Assembly (NCBI RefSeq): GCF_014205295.1
Contig: NZ_JACHNF010000001.1
Location: 124,001-188,000 of the forward strand
Direction of reading: 5' to 3'
DNA from: Kribbella solani
GTDB lineage: Bacteria; Actinomycetota; Actinomycetes; Propionibacteriales; Kribbellaceae
DNA length: 64,000 nucleotides
Below the pieces are notes generated by a model. That model had not been told where the DNA came from and did not search any database. It saw nothing but the letters and a program-made list of their open reading frames with translations. This document shows, piece by piece, positions 39,147 through 46,971 of this stretch; position 1 is the first letter of the stretch, and each line of letters starts with the position of its first letter. Both the position numbers and the translations under genes were made by a program.

Positions 39147-40312
39147 CCCGGCCCCCCGTCCCCATCCACCCGATCGGCCGAACCATCCGGCCCAACGGCA
39201 GCCGCAGGCCCCGCCAGCCCGCCTGCACCCGCGGGACCGGCCGGCCCGACGGAAGCTGCGGGACCCGCCGGGCCGCCTGCACCCGCGGGGCTGCCTGCAC
39301 CCGCGGGGCTGCCTGGACCCGCGGGACCGCCTGGACCTGCTGGCTTCGGTGGGGGAGCGAGTTTCTGGACCGGGACCGTCAGGCTTACCTCGGTGCCGCC
39401 CGCCGGCCGGGGTTCGATGTCGAGCGCCGCGCGAATCAGCAGGGCCCGCTCACGCATGCCGCGGATCCCGGCACCTTCATGCGCCAGCCCGATCCCGCGT
39501 CCATCGTCCGCGATCCGCAAAACGACAGCCCCGGCGTACGCCGCCAGCGACAACTCGATCCGCCGCGCCCCGGCGTGCCGCGCAACATTCGTCAGGCTCT
39601 CCTGCGCGACGCGGTAAAGCACCAGCTCGGTCTGCCCATCCAGCTCCGGCAATCCGGCGTCGAACCGCCGATCGATCACCAGCCCGGTGTGATCCGACAC
39701 CTCGGTCGCCAGCGCCGTCAGCGCACTGATCAGGCCAAGATCCTCCAGTACGCCGGGCCGCAGCCGATGCGCGAGCCGCCGTACCTCATCCAAGCTCGCC
39801 CGCGTCGTCTCCTGCGCCTGCGCCAACTCACCGCGCAACGCAGGATCAGGCGAACGATCGGCCGCCCGCTTCAGATCCATCAGTACCGCGGTCAGGCTCT
39901 GCCCCACCTCGTCATGCAACTCCCGCGCGATCCGCCGCCGCTCGGACTCCTGCGCGGACAACGCCCGCGCCGCGCTCGTCGCGCGCTCGCGTTCCAGCCG
40001 GTCGAGCATGTCGTTGAAGGCATGCAGCAGATCCGGTATACCACCGTGCCCGCTGACCGGAAGCCGTTGCCCGGGACGCAGTACGTCGACGGTCGACATC
40101 CGCCGGTTCAGCCGGGCCAGCGGCGCGAGACCGACCCGCAGGAGAGCGGCGTTGGCGACCAGCATGACCACCAGGCCGCCGATCAGTACGGACGCCTCGG
40201 TGAACAGCACCGGCACCGACACGGTGACCGGCGCCCACAGCAGCAACGCGGTCGCCCCGCCGAGTACAAGCGCGTTCAGGCCGAAGATCCGCCAGAACAA
40301 CGACACCAGCAT
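39137..40312 (-). CDS. Sensor histidine kinase (HisKA_3 type) with collagen-like tail
   Basis: The 391-residue kinase has two N-terminal membrane helices, a short extracytoplasmic stretch and a HAMP-like linker (about residues 70-130). The phosphorylation motif RRIARELHDEVGQSL and an ATPase domain with ADDGRGIGL follow. The last 60 or so residues are a Gly-Pro-Ala low-complexity tail with the collagen-like Gly-x-y rhythm. ATG 40312 with GGAAAGGA before it is chosen; longer starts lack a ribosome site. A GGTATACC site at 40035 encodes Gly-Ile-Pro with ATA. Confidence 0.87.
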   Translation of the reverse strand: MLVSLFWRIFGLNALVLGGATALLLWAPVTVSVPVLFTEASVLIGGLVVMLVANAALLRVGLAPLARLNRRMSTVDVLRPGQRLPVSGHGGIPDLLHAFNDMLDRLERERATSAARALSAQESERRRIARELHDEVGQSLTAVLMDLKRAADRSPDPALRGELAQAQETTRASLDEVRRLAHRLRPGVLEDLGLISALTALATEVSDHTGLVIDRRFDAGLPELDGQTELVLYRVAQESLTNVARHAGARRIELSLAAYAGAVVLRIADDGRGIGLAHEGAGIRGMRERALLIRAALDIEPRPAGGTEVSLTVPVQKLAPPPKPAGPGGPAGPGSPAGAGSPAGAGGPAGPAASVGPAGPAGAGGLAGPAAAVGPDGSADRVDGDGGPGCG

Positions 40313-40623
40313 TCCTTTCCTCAGCCCTTCAGTCCTACCAAACGCCACCATCGTGGCCGTTACCTTCGCCACCAACGTGGACGTGCTCCGTGGACGTGTT
40401 CCTTCGCCACCATCGTGCGCCCATCGTCTCCGGTATACCTCAGCGGCCAGCCTGACCCTGCCGTCCACCGCTGTCGATCGGGCCTGACACCCATCCGCCG
40501 GGCTAGGCGTACGCCGCGTACCTCACCCGCCGCGGTACAGCCCGCGCCAGACGTGCCGGAGGTATACCAAGATGGGGGTCAGTCCCGATAGGAAACCGCT
40601 GACCCAGCGGCCATGGTGTGGTC
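40313..40623. other. Divergent intergenic region with two GGTATACC sites
   Basis: This 311-base gap separates the histidine kinase gene (leftward) from the first DksA-like gene (rightward). It holds GGTATACC at 40432-40439 and 40561-40568, about 120 bases from one start and 56 from the other. I see no further gene in it. Both operons could be controlled from here. Confidence 0.6.
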
Positions 40624-40959
40624 ATGAACACCCAAGAGACCTCGACGTTCGGCTCCGGCGGTCAGCCCGGTGCGCACCGCGTCCACGAGACTCTGCAACG
40701 TCTGCAGCACGAGCGCAACACCCGGCTGGCCCAGCTGAACGCGATGGAGGCCGACAAGCCGAACGCCAACGAGGACCTGGTCACGGCGCAAACCACCGCG
40801 ATTCGCCTGGTACTGAAGGAGATCGACGCCGCCGTCGAACGCGTCGAGGACGGCAAGTACGGCATCTGCCAAGGCTGCGAGGCACGCATCCCGGTCGGAC
40901 GCCTGGAGATCCTGCCGTACGTGCGCTACTGCGTGCGCTGCCAGCAGCAGGCGCTCTAG
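40624..40959 (+). CDS. DksA/TraR-type zinc-finger protein (first of two)
   Basis: The 111-aa protein has an N-terminal coiled-coil-like helix pair and a C-terminal zinc finger with CQGC and CVRC about 25 residues apart (near 83 and 105). The helix tip lacks the DxxDxA signature of true DksA, so it need not act on RNA polymerase as DksA does. Related actinobacterial proteins include the RbpA-unrelated TraR/DksA group of unknown role. ATG 40624 is used; GTG 40618 is possible. A GGTATACC site lies 56 bases upstream. Confidence 0.82.
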   Translation: MNTQETSTFGSGGQPGAHRVHETLQRLQHERNTRLAQLNAMEADKPNANEDLVTAQTTAIRLVLKEIDAAVERVEDGKYGICQGCEARIPVGRLEILPYVRYCVRCQQQAL

Positions 40960-40986
40960 GCGCCGCCGCGCCAAGTGAGGAGCAGC

Positions 40987-41511
40987 GTGAAAAGCCAGAC
41001 CAGGAAGTCGCGCAACGGTGGTATACCACGAGACGAACTAGCCGGCCTCAGAGCAAGCCTGCTGGAACAACGCACCTTCCGCCGCGAACAACTAGCCCAA
41101 ATCCACCAACGCCCCAAACCAAACCCCACCACCCCCCACGCCTCTCAACCCTCCCCACCAACCACGAATCGGCCCTCCCCGCCGGCCACCACATCCGCTG
41201 CTTCCGACGACCGTGCAACACCGAACGCCGCGGCCTTCGGTACCCACAACCAATCGGTGCCAGGAGCTTCGGTCACCGGTATACCAACCGTCACACCCGC
41301 TGCGGGTCGGGCTGAGGTCGAGGATTGCCTGGTGATCGCGGCCCGTGACGTACTGGCCGACGTCGAGGCAGCTCTGGACCGCATGGAAACCGGGCACTAC
41401 GGCCAGTGCCGTGAATGCCGAGGCGGCATCGCATTGTCGCGGCTGCGGATCTGCCCGGAAACGCTGTACTGCGGCGACTGCCACCGAGCCCGCGAAACGG
41501 CCACCCAATGA
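40987..41511 (+). CDS. DksA/TraR-type zinc-finger protein with disordered insert (second of two)
   Basis: The 174-aa protein shares the C-terminal finger with its neighbour (CRECRGGIALSRLRICPETLYC with CGDC, near residues 140-165), but an insert of about 75 residues rich in Pro, Ser and Thr separates it from the N-terminal helix. Two GGTATACC copies (41020 and 41278) fall in frame inside the gene, both as Gly-Ile-Pro with ATA; the second lies in the insert. GTG 40987 is preceded by GAGGAGCA. It probably arose by duplication of the upstream gene. Confidence 0.75.
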   Translation: MKSQTRKSRNGGIPRDELAGLRASLLEQRTFRREQLAQIHQRPKPNPTTPHASQPSPPTTNRPSPPATTSAASDDRATPNAAAFGTHNQSVPGASVTGIPTVTPAAGRAEVEDCLVIAARDVLADVEAALDRMETGHYGQCRECRGGIALSRLRICPETLYCGDCHRARETATQ

Positions 41512-41865
41512 AGCCGGCGAGGCACACCTCCAGCCCCGACACATCACAACCCCCGACCCCACAGCCCACCACCGGCCGCTCATGGTGGCGCACCCGGCCA
41601 CCAACCACCCACCCAAAACAACCAAGCACCCCACCACCCAACCCTCACCCGAACAGTTCGAGCAGTTCGTCGACTGACGTTCGCTCGGCGCGTTCGAGTG
41701 CCTGGTCTGTCCATGGTTGGGCGGAGGCGTGGTGCATCGGGCCGGTGGGTGGCGGGTTGGATGGAGTTGGGCATCGTGGCGGCTGACATGTGGGTGGAGT
41801 GGTGGCGTGGTTCGGCGGGTGGTGAGCGGGCTGGGTGGTGGCGTGTGCTGCCGATGGGAGACCGG
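41512..41865. other. 354-base region without a recognised gene
   Basis: The first half is C/A-rich (CCACC-type) and the second half G/T-rich. Open frames here are not gene-like and have no ribosome site until GGGAGA before 41866. No hairpin or palindrome stands out. Confidence 0.5.
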
Positions 41866-42747
41866 ATGGTGACCGGGATCGCGATTGACCTCGGCAGTGC
41901 GCGTACGCGGATCTGGACCACCGAGCACGGCCTGGTCGCGGACGTGCCGACTCATGCACCGGGCACGTCCGGCCGGCGCGGTTTGGTATACCGGGGCGAG
42001 ATCGTCAACGCCGCCGCAACCGCCAGCTTCCTCGCTACTCTGCTTGGCCGCGAGACCCCCACCTCAGCCACGTCCTCGGTGCGGATGGCCACACGCATCA
42101 ACCAGCCCGACGTCGGCAACCTGGTTGAGGACGGTGGTCCGCGCAGGTCCGTCGGAGCGGCCAGGAAGGCTTCGTTGCCTGCACAGAGCGATCCGAACAG
42201 AACGAGCGAGCTGACTGTGGGGCGGCGGCTTACGGTGGTTGCTGTTGTACCGGTGTTGGGTGGGGAGCGGCAGCGGCTGGAGCTGCGGACGGTGCTGGAT
42301 GTGTTGGGGCCGGCGGCTGTGGTAACGCTGGATGGGGCTAAGGCGGTTGCGTTCGGGGCGCGGGTTGGGGTTGCCGAGCCGTTGCTGGTGGTTGATGTCG
42401 GTGCTCAGCTGATCGAGGTTGCGTTGCTTACCGACGGCGCGGTGGTGGAGGCGCGGCGTACGCCGTTGGGGGTGGATGATCTGTCCGCGGCGGAGGTTGT
42501 GGAGGAGGTCGCGGACGCGGTACTCGGTCTGCTGCAGGGTGATTGCTGCGGTCAGGTGGTTGACGCGCTGGATCGTGGGGTTCTGCTCGCTGGTGGCGGG
42601 GCGTTGCGGCCGGAGATCACGTACAAACTTTCGCGTCGGATCGGCGCCACCGTACGTCCCGCTCCGGCACCGCACACCGCCGCCGTCCGCGGCGCCGCCA
42701 CCGCCCTGCAAGCCACCCACCGCCACCCCGGCACCCGCAACGCCTGA
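41866..42747 (+). CDS. Short MreB/FtsA-like actin-fold protein
   Basis: The 293-aa protein shows the actin-ATPase signature in order: phosphate-1 GIAIDLGSARTRIW at residue 4, phosphate-2 LLVVDVGAQLIEVALL near 178, and the adenosine motif VLLAGGGALRPEI near 243. It is about 50 residues shorter than MreB and has a variable stretch at 60-110, so subdomain IB is probably reduced. ATG 41866 follows GGGAGA; ATG 41854 is possible. It stands next to two DksA-like genes, not in an mreBCD cluster, so cell-shape function is doubtful. A GGTATACC site at 41985 encodes Val-Tyr. Confidence 0.75.
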   Translation: MVTGIAIDLGSARTRIWTTEHGLVADVPTHAPGTSGRRGLVYRGEIVNAAATASFLATLLGRETPTSATSSVRMATRINQPDVGNLVEDGGPRRSVGAARKASLPAQSDPNRTSELTVGRRLTVVAVVPVLGGERQRLELRTVLDVLGPAAVVTLDGAKAVAFGARVGVAEPLLVVDVGAQLIEVALLTDGAVVEARRTPLGVDDLSAAEVVEEVADAVLGLLQGDCCGQVVDALDRGVLLAGGGALRPEITYKLSRRIGATVRPAPAPHTAAVRGAATALQATHRHPGTRNA

Positions 42748-42882
42748 ACCCACGCCACTGCACGAACCACACCCCCTGTACCTGAAACCACCCCTTTGTA
42801 CTTGAAGCCTGCGCTTGTATCTGGGCCCCACGGCGGTGCGTGATTGCAGCGTGCGGCTGAGGTGGGGGATCGGTTGGGGTGG

Positions 42883-43371
42883 TTAGGAGGCGGACTTGGA
42901 TTTGATCAGGTCTTCTACGGATTGGGGGATGGTGGTTTCGAAGTCGAGGAGTTTGGTCCAGGTGGGGGTGATGGTGATCAGGGTCATCTCGTCGTAGAGG
43001 GCGCGGACGCCGGCTTCCCAGGCGGGGTACTGGGCGTCGGTCATGACCTTGTGGCCGGAGTGGAGGTAGCCGTCGGGGATGCCGGGGTGGAGGGCGAGTT
43101 CGGCGGTGCCGCGGATCAGCAGGACCTTGGGTGGGAAGACGCCGGTGTCGATGGTGAGCGCGACCTTCGGGTTCTTGCGGAGGGCGGCGACCTTGGCGGA
43201 CTTGGGCAGGGTGGCCATCAGGATCTGTTCGCCTTCGGTCCAGAAGCCGATCGGGATCACCCGCGGGTCGCCGTCGAGGCCGTCGTAGGCGAGGCGGGCG
43301 GGTTCGGGGCCGTTCAGGAGCTGCTGGGCGTACGGCTTGGCGAGGATCTCGGCGATCTGCTGCTTGTCCAT
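42883..43371 (-). CDS. Pyridoxamine 5'-phosphate oxidase-like flavoprotein
   Basis: The 162-aa split-barrel protein has the pattern GDPRVIPIGFWTEGEQILMAT followed by KVAALRKNPKVALTIDTG, typical of the PNPOx-like F420/FMN-binding family. The reaction is not predictable from sequence. A GGTATCCC variant of the palindrome (43375-43382) sits within five bases of ATG 43371, over the ribosome site. It is divergent from the large putative glycosidase. Confidence 0.85.
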   Translation of the reverse strand: MDKQQIAEILAKPYAQQLLNGPEPARLAYDGLDGDPRVIPIGFWTEGEQILMATLPKSAKVAALRKNPKVALTIDTGVFPPKVLLIRGTAELALHPGIPDGYLHSGHKVMTDAQYPAWEAGVRALYDEMTLITITPTWTKLLDFETTIPQSVEDLIKSKSAS

Positions 43372-43457
43372 TTTGGTATCCCATCTGGTTCGAGGTGGTT
43401 GCTCATCAGGGGGACGGAGCGACGGCGCGGTTCTCGACATCGATAGGTTGGCGAATC

Positions 43458-45335
43458 GTGGAAAGTTTTGAATTCGGTCCAGGCTCGGTCCAGGTCGCCG
43501 ATGACGGCGCGGTCGCGCAGGTACTGCACCCGGACGGCCGGCGGGTACTGCTGGACGAGGGCGTGGTGCACGACAGCCTGCACGCGTGGGGCAAGGGTTT
43601 CGTCATCACCGATCACGGTGCGTATCGGTTCGACACTCCGGCGTTCACGCGCTGGCGGAGCAGCGGGATCGACCTGATGTACCGGTTCGGCGACCTGGAA
43701 TTGCGCGTGGGCCGCCGCTTCGGTGAGCGGTGGACGGAGACGTACGAGCTGCGCAACACCGCCGATGCGCCGGTGGAGATCGGTTCGATCGCGATCAGTA
43801 CGCCATACCGCGACGTGTACGCGTCTAGTCGTGAGAGCCTCACCGGATCAGTACATGCGCATGTCTGGACGGGCGGCGCGGACGCCTGGGTCTGGGCGGT
43901 GCCGATGGACGGCAGCGGTCCGGGTCTGGGCCTGCAGCTCACGGAGGGTGAGCTCTGGGCGTATTCGATCGAGTCCCGCGAGCCGGGCACCAGCAGCAAC
44001 ATCCGCGGACACATCTACCTGCATGTCACCGACCAGGCCCGCGCCCCGCACGCGATGGGCGGGCAGCCGGCGATCACTCTCGAACCGGGCGGCACGTACC
44101 GCTGGACCTGGCAGCTCGCCTGGTATACCAAACTGCCTGACTTCCACGCCGATCGCCAACCGTTGATTGAGGCAACAAAACTGGCGACCGAGGTCGGCGA
44201 AACGCTTCGGCTCACCGGTGTCACCCCGCGCGAACTCAGCAGTGACCAACCCGGCATCCAGCATGTCGAAGCCACCGACGGTACGCGGACCGCCCGCGTC
44301 GCCGTCCTGTTCCACGAGCCGCTGCGCGTGATCTCGGAACGCCGCGCGCGATTCATCCTTGATCATCAGCGGCGGCCCGAGCTGGACGGGAGCCGGAAGT
44401 ACGCCTTCGTGCCGTACGACAACGACAGCGGTTTGACTGTACTTTCCAGCGCGTGGCGCGACTGGTCGGACGCCCGCGAGCGGATCGGGATGGCGATCCT
44501 CCTGCAGGAGGTACGTGATCGTGGTTGGGGCGACCGTGCCGAACTGGACGATGCGTTGGCGGGGTACGAGGAGTTCGTCCGTGATCATCTGCTCGACGAC
44601 GCGGGCACGATCCAGGACGACAGCATCCATCAGAACGCCGTACGTCTCTACAACTTCCCGTGGTTCGCGCGGTTCCTGCTCGGGCAGGGTGATCGGAGTG
44701 GCGCGACCCGCATTCTCGATCGGTACTACGAGCTCGGCGGTGATCACTTCCTGGCGTTCGATCTCGGTCCGCTGCTGAGTGAGCTTGGTCTGCACAATCA
44801 TCTCGTGCGGCATGCCAAAACATTCATCGGGTACGGGGACGAGTTGCCGCCGCATGAAGTGAATTACGAGCAATCTATGGTGGCGCCGTTGCTGGAGCTG
44901 CTGGTTTCGGCATACCAAATCGCGCCGGATGAGATCGACGGCGCCGAGCTAAGCCGGCGGTTGCCGTGGTTGACCGCGTTCGCGGCGGACCAGCCCGACG
45001 TACGCCTTCGGCATGTCGCGCTTCGGCACTGGGACGGGTACTGGTTCGGCCGGTTGCGGTTGTGGGGTGATGTTTTCCCGCACTACTGGTCCGCGTTGAG
45101 TGCGGTGGTGTACGCCGCCTGGCCGCGTGAGCTGGTCGCACCGGAGTTGGCGGACTGGCTTGATGCGGCCGAGGACGCGATCCTGCGGGCGAACCTGGTC
45201 AGCTTCGCGGCGGACGGTTCGGCGACGTGCGCTTTCGTCTACCCGAGTTGCGTGAACGGGCAGCCGGCACACGTCGCCGACCCGCTGGCGAACGACCAGG
45301 ACTGGGCCCTCGTCTACGCCCTCCGCCGCCTCTGA
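43458..45335 (+). CDS. Putative six-hairpin glycosidase-like protein
   Basis: The 625-aa protein has an N-terminal beta-sandwich half (to about 270), with many aromatic and Thr residues, and a C-terminal helical half with repeated WFARFLLGQGD and HWDGYWFGRL-type stretches, as in (alpha/alpha)6 glycosidases and glycogen-debranching relatives. No signal peptide is present. The catalytic acids cannot be placed with confidence. GTG 43458 begins the homology-like part. It carries GGTATACC at 44122 (Trp-Tyr-Thr) and GGCATACC at 44909. Confidence 0.6.
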   Translation: MESFEFGPGSVQVADDGAVAQVLHPDGRRVLLDEGVVHDSLHAWGKGFVITDHGAYRFDTPAFTRWRSSGIDLMYRFGDLELRVGRRFGERWTETYELRNTADAPVEIGSIAISTPYRDVYASSRESLTGSVHAHVWTGGADAWVWAVPMDGSGPGLGLQLTEGELWAYSIESREPGTSSNIRGHIYLHVTDQARAPHAMGGQPAITLEPGGTYRWTWQLAWYTKLPDFHADRQPLIEATKLATEVGETLRLTGVTPRELSSDQPGIQHVEATDGTRTARVAVLFHEPLRVISERRARFILDHQRRPELDGSRKYAFVPYDNDSGLTVLSSAWRDWSDARERIGMAILLQEVRDRGWGDRAELDDALAGYEEFVRDHLLDDAGTIQDDSIHQNAVRLYNFPWFARFLLGQGDRSGATRILDRYYELGGDHFLAFDLGPLLSELGLHNHLVRHAKTFIGYGDELPPHEVNYEQSMVAPLLELLVSAYQIAPDEIDGAELSRRLPWLTAFAADQPDVRLRHVALRHWDGYWFGRLRLWGDVFPHYWSALSAVVYAAWPRELVAPELADWLDAAEDAILRANLVSFAADGSATCAFVYPSCVNGQPAHVADPLANDQDWALVYALRRL

Positions 45336-45345
45336 AGCACCCGCC

Positions 45346-45422
45346 CACGCGTCACTCACGCTCACGCGTCACTCACGCCCACGCGTCACTCACGCTCACG
45401 CGTTTGCTCACGCGTTGCTCAG
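45346..45422. repeat. 17-base tandem repeat CACGCGTCACTCACGCT
   Basis: Copies start at 45346, 45363, 45380 and 45397 with period 17, and a shorter fifth copy starts at 45409. They fill the gap between two convergent genes. The CACGCGT core suggests slippage or a protein-binding array; it is not obviously a terminator. Confidence 0.8.
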
Positions 45423-45447
45423 GTTTTCGCTCGTGTGGAGGGTGCAG

Positions 45448-46155
45448 TTAGGTCAGGGTTGGTAGTAGGTCGCGCAGGTGGTTCATCAGGTGGTCGTGGA
45501 CGCTTGTTCCGTACGAGATGCGGGTCGCGCCGGCTGCCGCGAGTTCGGCCGGGGATGGGCCGCCGACTTTGGCGTGCCCGTTGATGGGTCCGCCAACGGC
45601 CTCGGCCACCTGCTTGATTTGGTATACCGGAGCAAGTATCGGGTACACGCAGTCGGCACCGGCCCGCCGGTACTCGCGGCCGCGGGTGATTGCCGCCGCG
45701 ACCGGGTCCTCGACCCGCCGGACGAACGTGTCCACCCGGGCGTTGATCACCAGCTCGGCGCCCGCCGCGGCGCGTACCTCGGCGAGGTAGTCGGCCTGCT
45801 TCGCGACGTCGACGAGTTCACCGCCGACCGAGTCCTCCAGGTTGCAGCCGACCGCGCCGGTCGCCAGCAACCGCTCGACAAACTCCTTCGGCGCCAGCCC
45901 GTACCCGGCCTCCAAGTCGGCCGTCACTGGTATACCAACCGCGCGGACGATTTGCGCGACGGCGGCGAACATCTGGTCCGGTGGAGTCAGTTGCCCGTCG
46001 TCGTACCCGAGCACCCGGGCGACCGCTCCGCTGCTGGTGGCGACAGCGGGGAAGCCGGCCTCGGCGATCAGGCGCGCGCTGACCGGATCCCAGGCGTTCG
46101 GGAGGACCAGAGGAGTACCGCCGTGGTGCAGTGCCCTGAAGAGTTCCGCGGTCAT
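45448..46155 (-). CDS. Isocitrate lyase / PEP mutase family protein
   Basis: The 235-aa TIM-barrel protein carries the family loop VTADLEAGYG near residue 78, GCNLEDSVGG near 103 and a second metal/substrate segment INARVDTFVR near 135. The loop lacks the KKCGH motif of true isocitrate lyase, so a carboxyphosphoenolpyruvate or oxaloacetate-type substrate is more likely. It follows the AhpD-like gene after 9 bases. Two GGTATACC copies lie inside (45621 as Val-Tyr-Gln, 45929 as Gly-Ile-Pro with ATA). Confidence 0.85.
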   Translation of the reverse strand: MTAELFRALHHGGTPLVLPNAWDPVSARLIAEAGFPAVATSSGAVARVLGYDDGQLTPPDQMFAAVAQIVRAVGIPVTADLEAGYGLAPKEFVERLLATGAVGCNLEDSVGGELVDVAKQADYLAEVRAAAGAELVINARVDTFVRRVEDPVAAAITRGREYRRAGADCVYPILAPVYQIKQVAEAVGGPINGHAKVGGPSPAELAAAGATRISYGTSVHDHLMNHLRDLLPTLT

Positions 46156-46164
46156 CGGCCTGCC

Positions 46165-46632
46165 TCAGCTCGGGTTGTAGTGGCCGGGCTCCATCTTTCC
46201 GGTCACTCCGACGCGGGTCCACATGTTGATGGTGATGATCAGCGCGATCAGCCGGGCCAGGTCCTTCTCGTCGAACGCCTGCGCGGCCACCTCGTACACG
46301 TCGTCCGGCACGTGGTCGACGCTCACCAGCGTGATCGCCTCGGTCAGCTCAAGCGCGGCCTTCTCCTGCTCGGTGTAGAACTTCTTCGCCTCCCGCCAGA
46401 CCGGCAGCAGACTGATCCGCTGCTGCTGCTCCGCGCCGAACTGCAGCAGGTCGAGGGAGTGCATGTCGGTGCAGTACGCGCAGCCGTTGATCTGCGATGC
46501 GCGGATCCGGACCAGGTGCGCCAGCTTCGGGTCGAGGCCGGTGCCGGAGACCCGGTCGAGCTCGATCATCGCCTGGTAGAAGTCCGGTGCAAGGTTGGCG
46601 AGCTTCACTCGCCGCGTTGTCGATGTGCTCAT
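46165..46632 (-). CDS. Carboxymuconolactone decarboxylase / AhpD-like protein
   Basis: The 155-aa helical protein has the redox pair CAYC in INGCAYCTDMHSLD near residue 51, as in AhpD-type peroxidase partners. It is the first gene of an operon with the PEP-mutase-like protein. Two MocR-like sites lie 36 to 70 bases upstream (46668-46702). The same sequence occurs at the start of the MocR gene at 48351, so control by that regulator is likely. Confidence 0.87.
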   Translation of the reverse strand: MSTSTTRRVKLANLAPDFYQAMIELDRVSGTGLDPKLAHLVRIRASQINGCAYCTDMHSLDLLQFGAEQQQRISLLPVWREAKKFYTEQEKAALELTEAITLVSVDHVPDDVYEVAAQAFDEKDLARLIALIITINMWTRVGVTGKMEPGHYNPS

Positions 46633-46667
46633 GTCTTCAACCTAGGCCGCAACCGGCCCAGGCACGT

Positions 46668-46702
46668 GGTCCACTTCCAAGAAGATTCCAGGGGCCAATT
46701 CC
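46668..46702. promoter_or_regulatory. Putative MocR operators upstream of the AhpD-like operon
   Basis: Read on the minus strand, GGAAGTGGACC (46668-46678) and GGAATTGGCC (46693-46702) are direct repeats 25 bases apart. The MocR gene has GGAACTGGACC at 48352-48362, on the other strand relative to its own start. The shared GGAANTGGACC is the basis for linking regulator and target. Confidence 0.55.
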
Positions 46703-46857
46703 ACGGCGAAAACCCCTCACGCATCTTTGCGGATGCCGAGTCAGCGACAGCCTGGGCGAACGCGCATCCGCAGGTCCCGGGGGAGGTGCTCGACCCGGCG
46801 GCGGCCGAGGCGCTCGGCGTACGGCTGTTCGGCGCCCTGCTCAAGCCAACCGGGTGA
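46681..46857 (+). pseudogene. Possible C-terminal gene remnant
   Basis: A frame open to a stop at 46857 reads HGENPSRIFADAESATAWA and on to GVRLFGALL. That Trp-Ala-x-x-His-Pro run with an ending FGALL resembles the C-terminus of MerB-like (organomercurial lyase family) proteins, but it has no start and no N-terminal part. On the other strand 46858-46971 reads YADALRDPDMWHDWVRMARL, another gene-like fragment. The 46633-46971 region is probably made of decayed gene ends that now also hold regulatory sites. Confidence 0.3.
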
Positions 46858-46971
46858 TGCCGCTCGGGTGCCTCGGGATTCGAAACCAGTCGTGCCATGC
46901 GAACCCAGTCGTGCCACATGTCCGGGTCGCGCAGCGCGTCGGCGTAGTTGTACCGGCTCCGCCCTTCGGCG

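Noticed and set aside
41866..42747. Calling the actin-fold protein a true MreB
   Set aside because: It is too short, lacks the mreC/mreD context and has a divergent middle part, so only the fold is claimed.
45346..45422. Possible CRISPR array in the 17-base repeats
   Set aside because: The units are directly adjacent without spacers and no cas genes are present.
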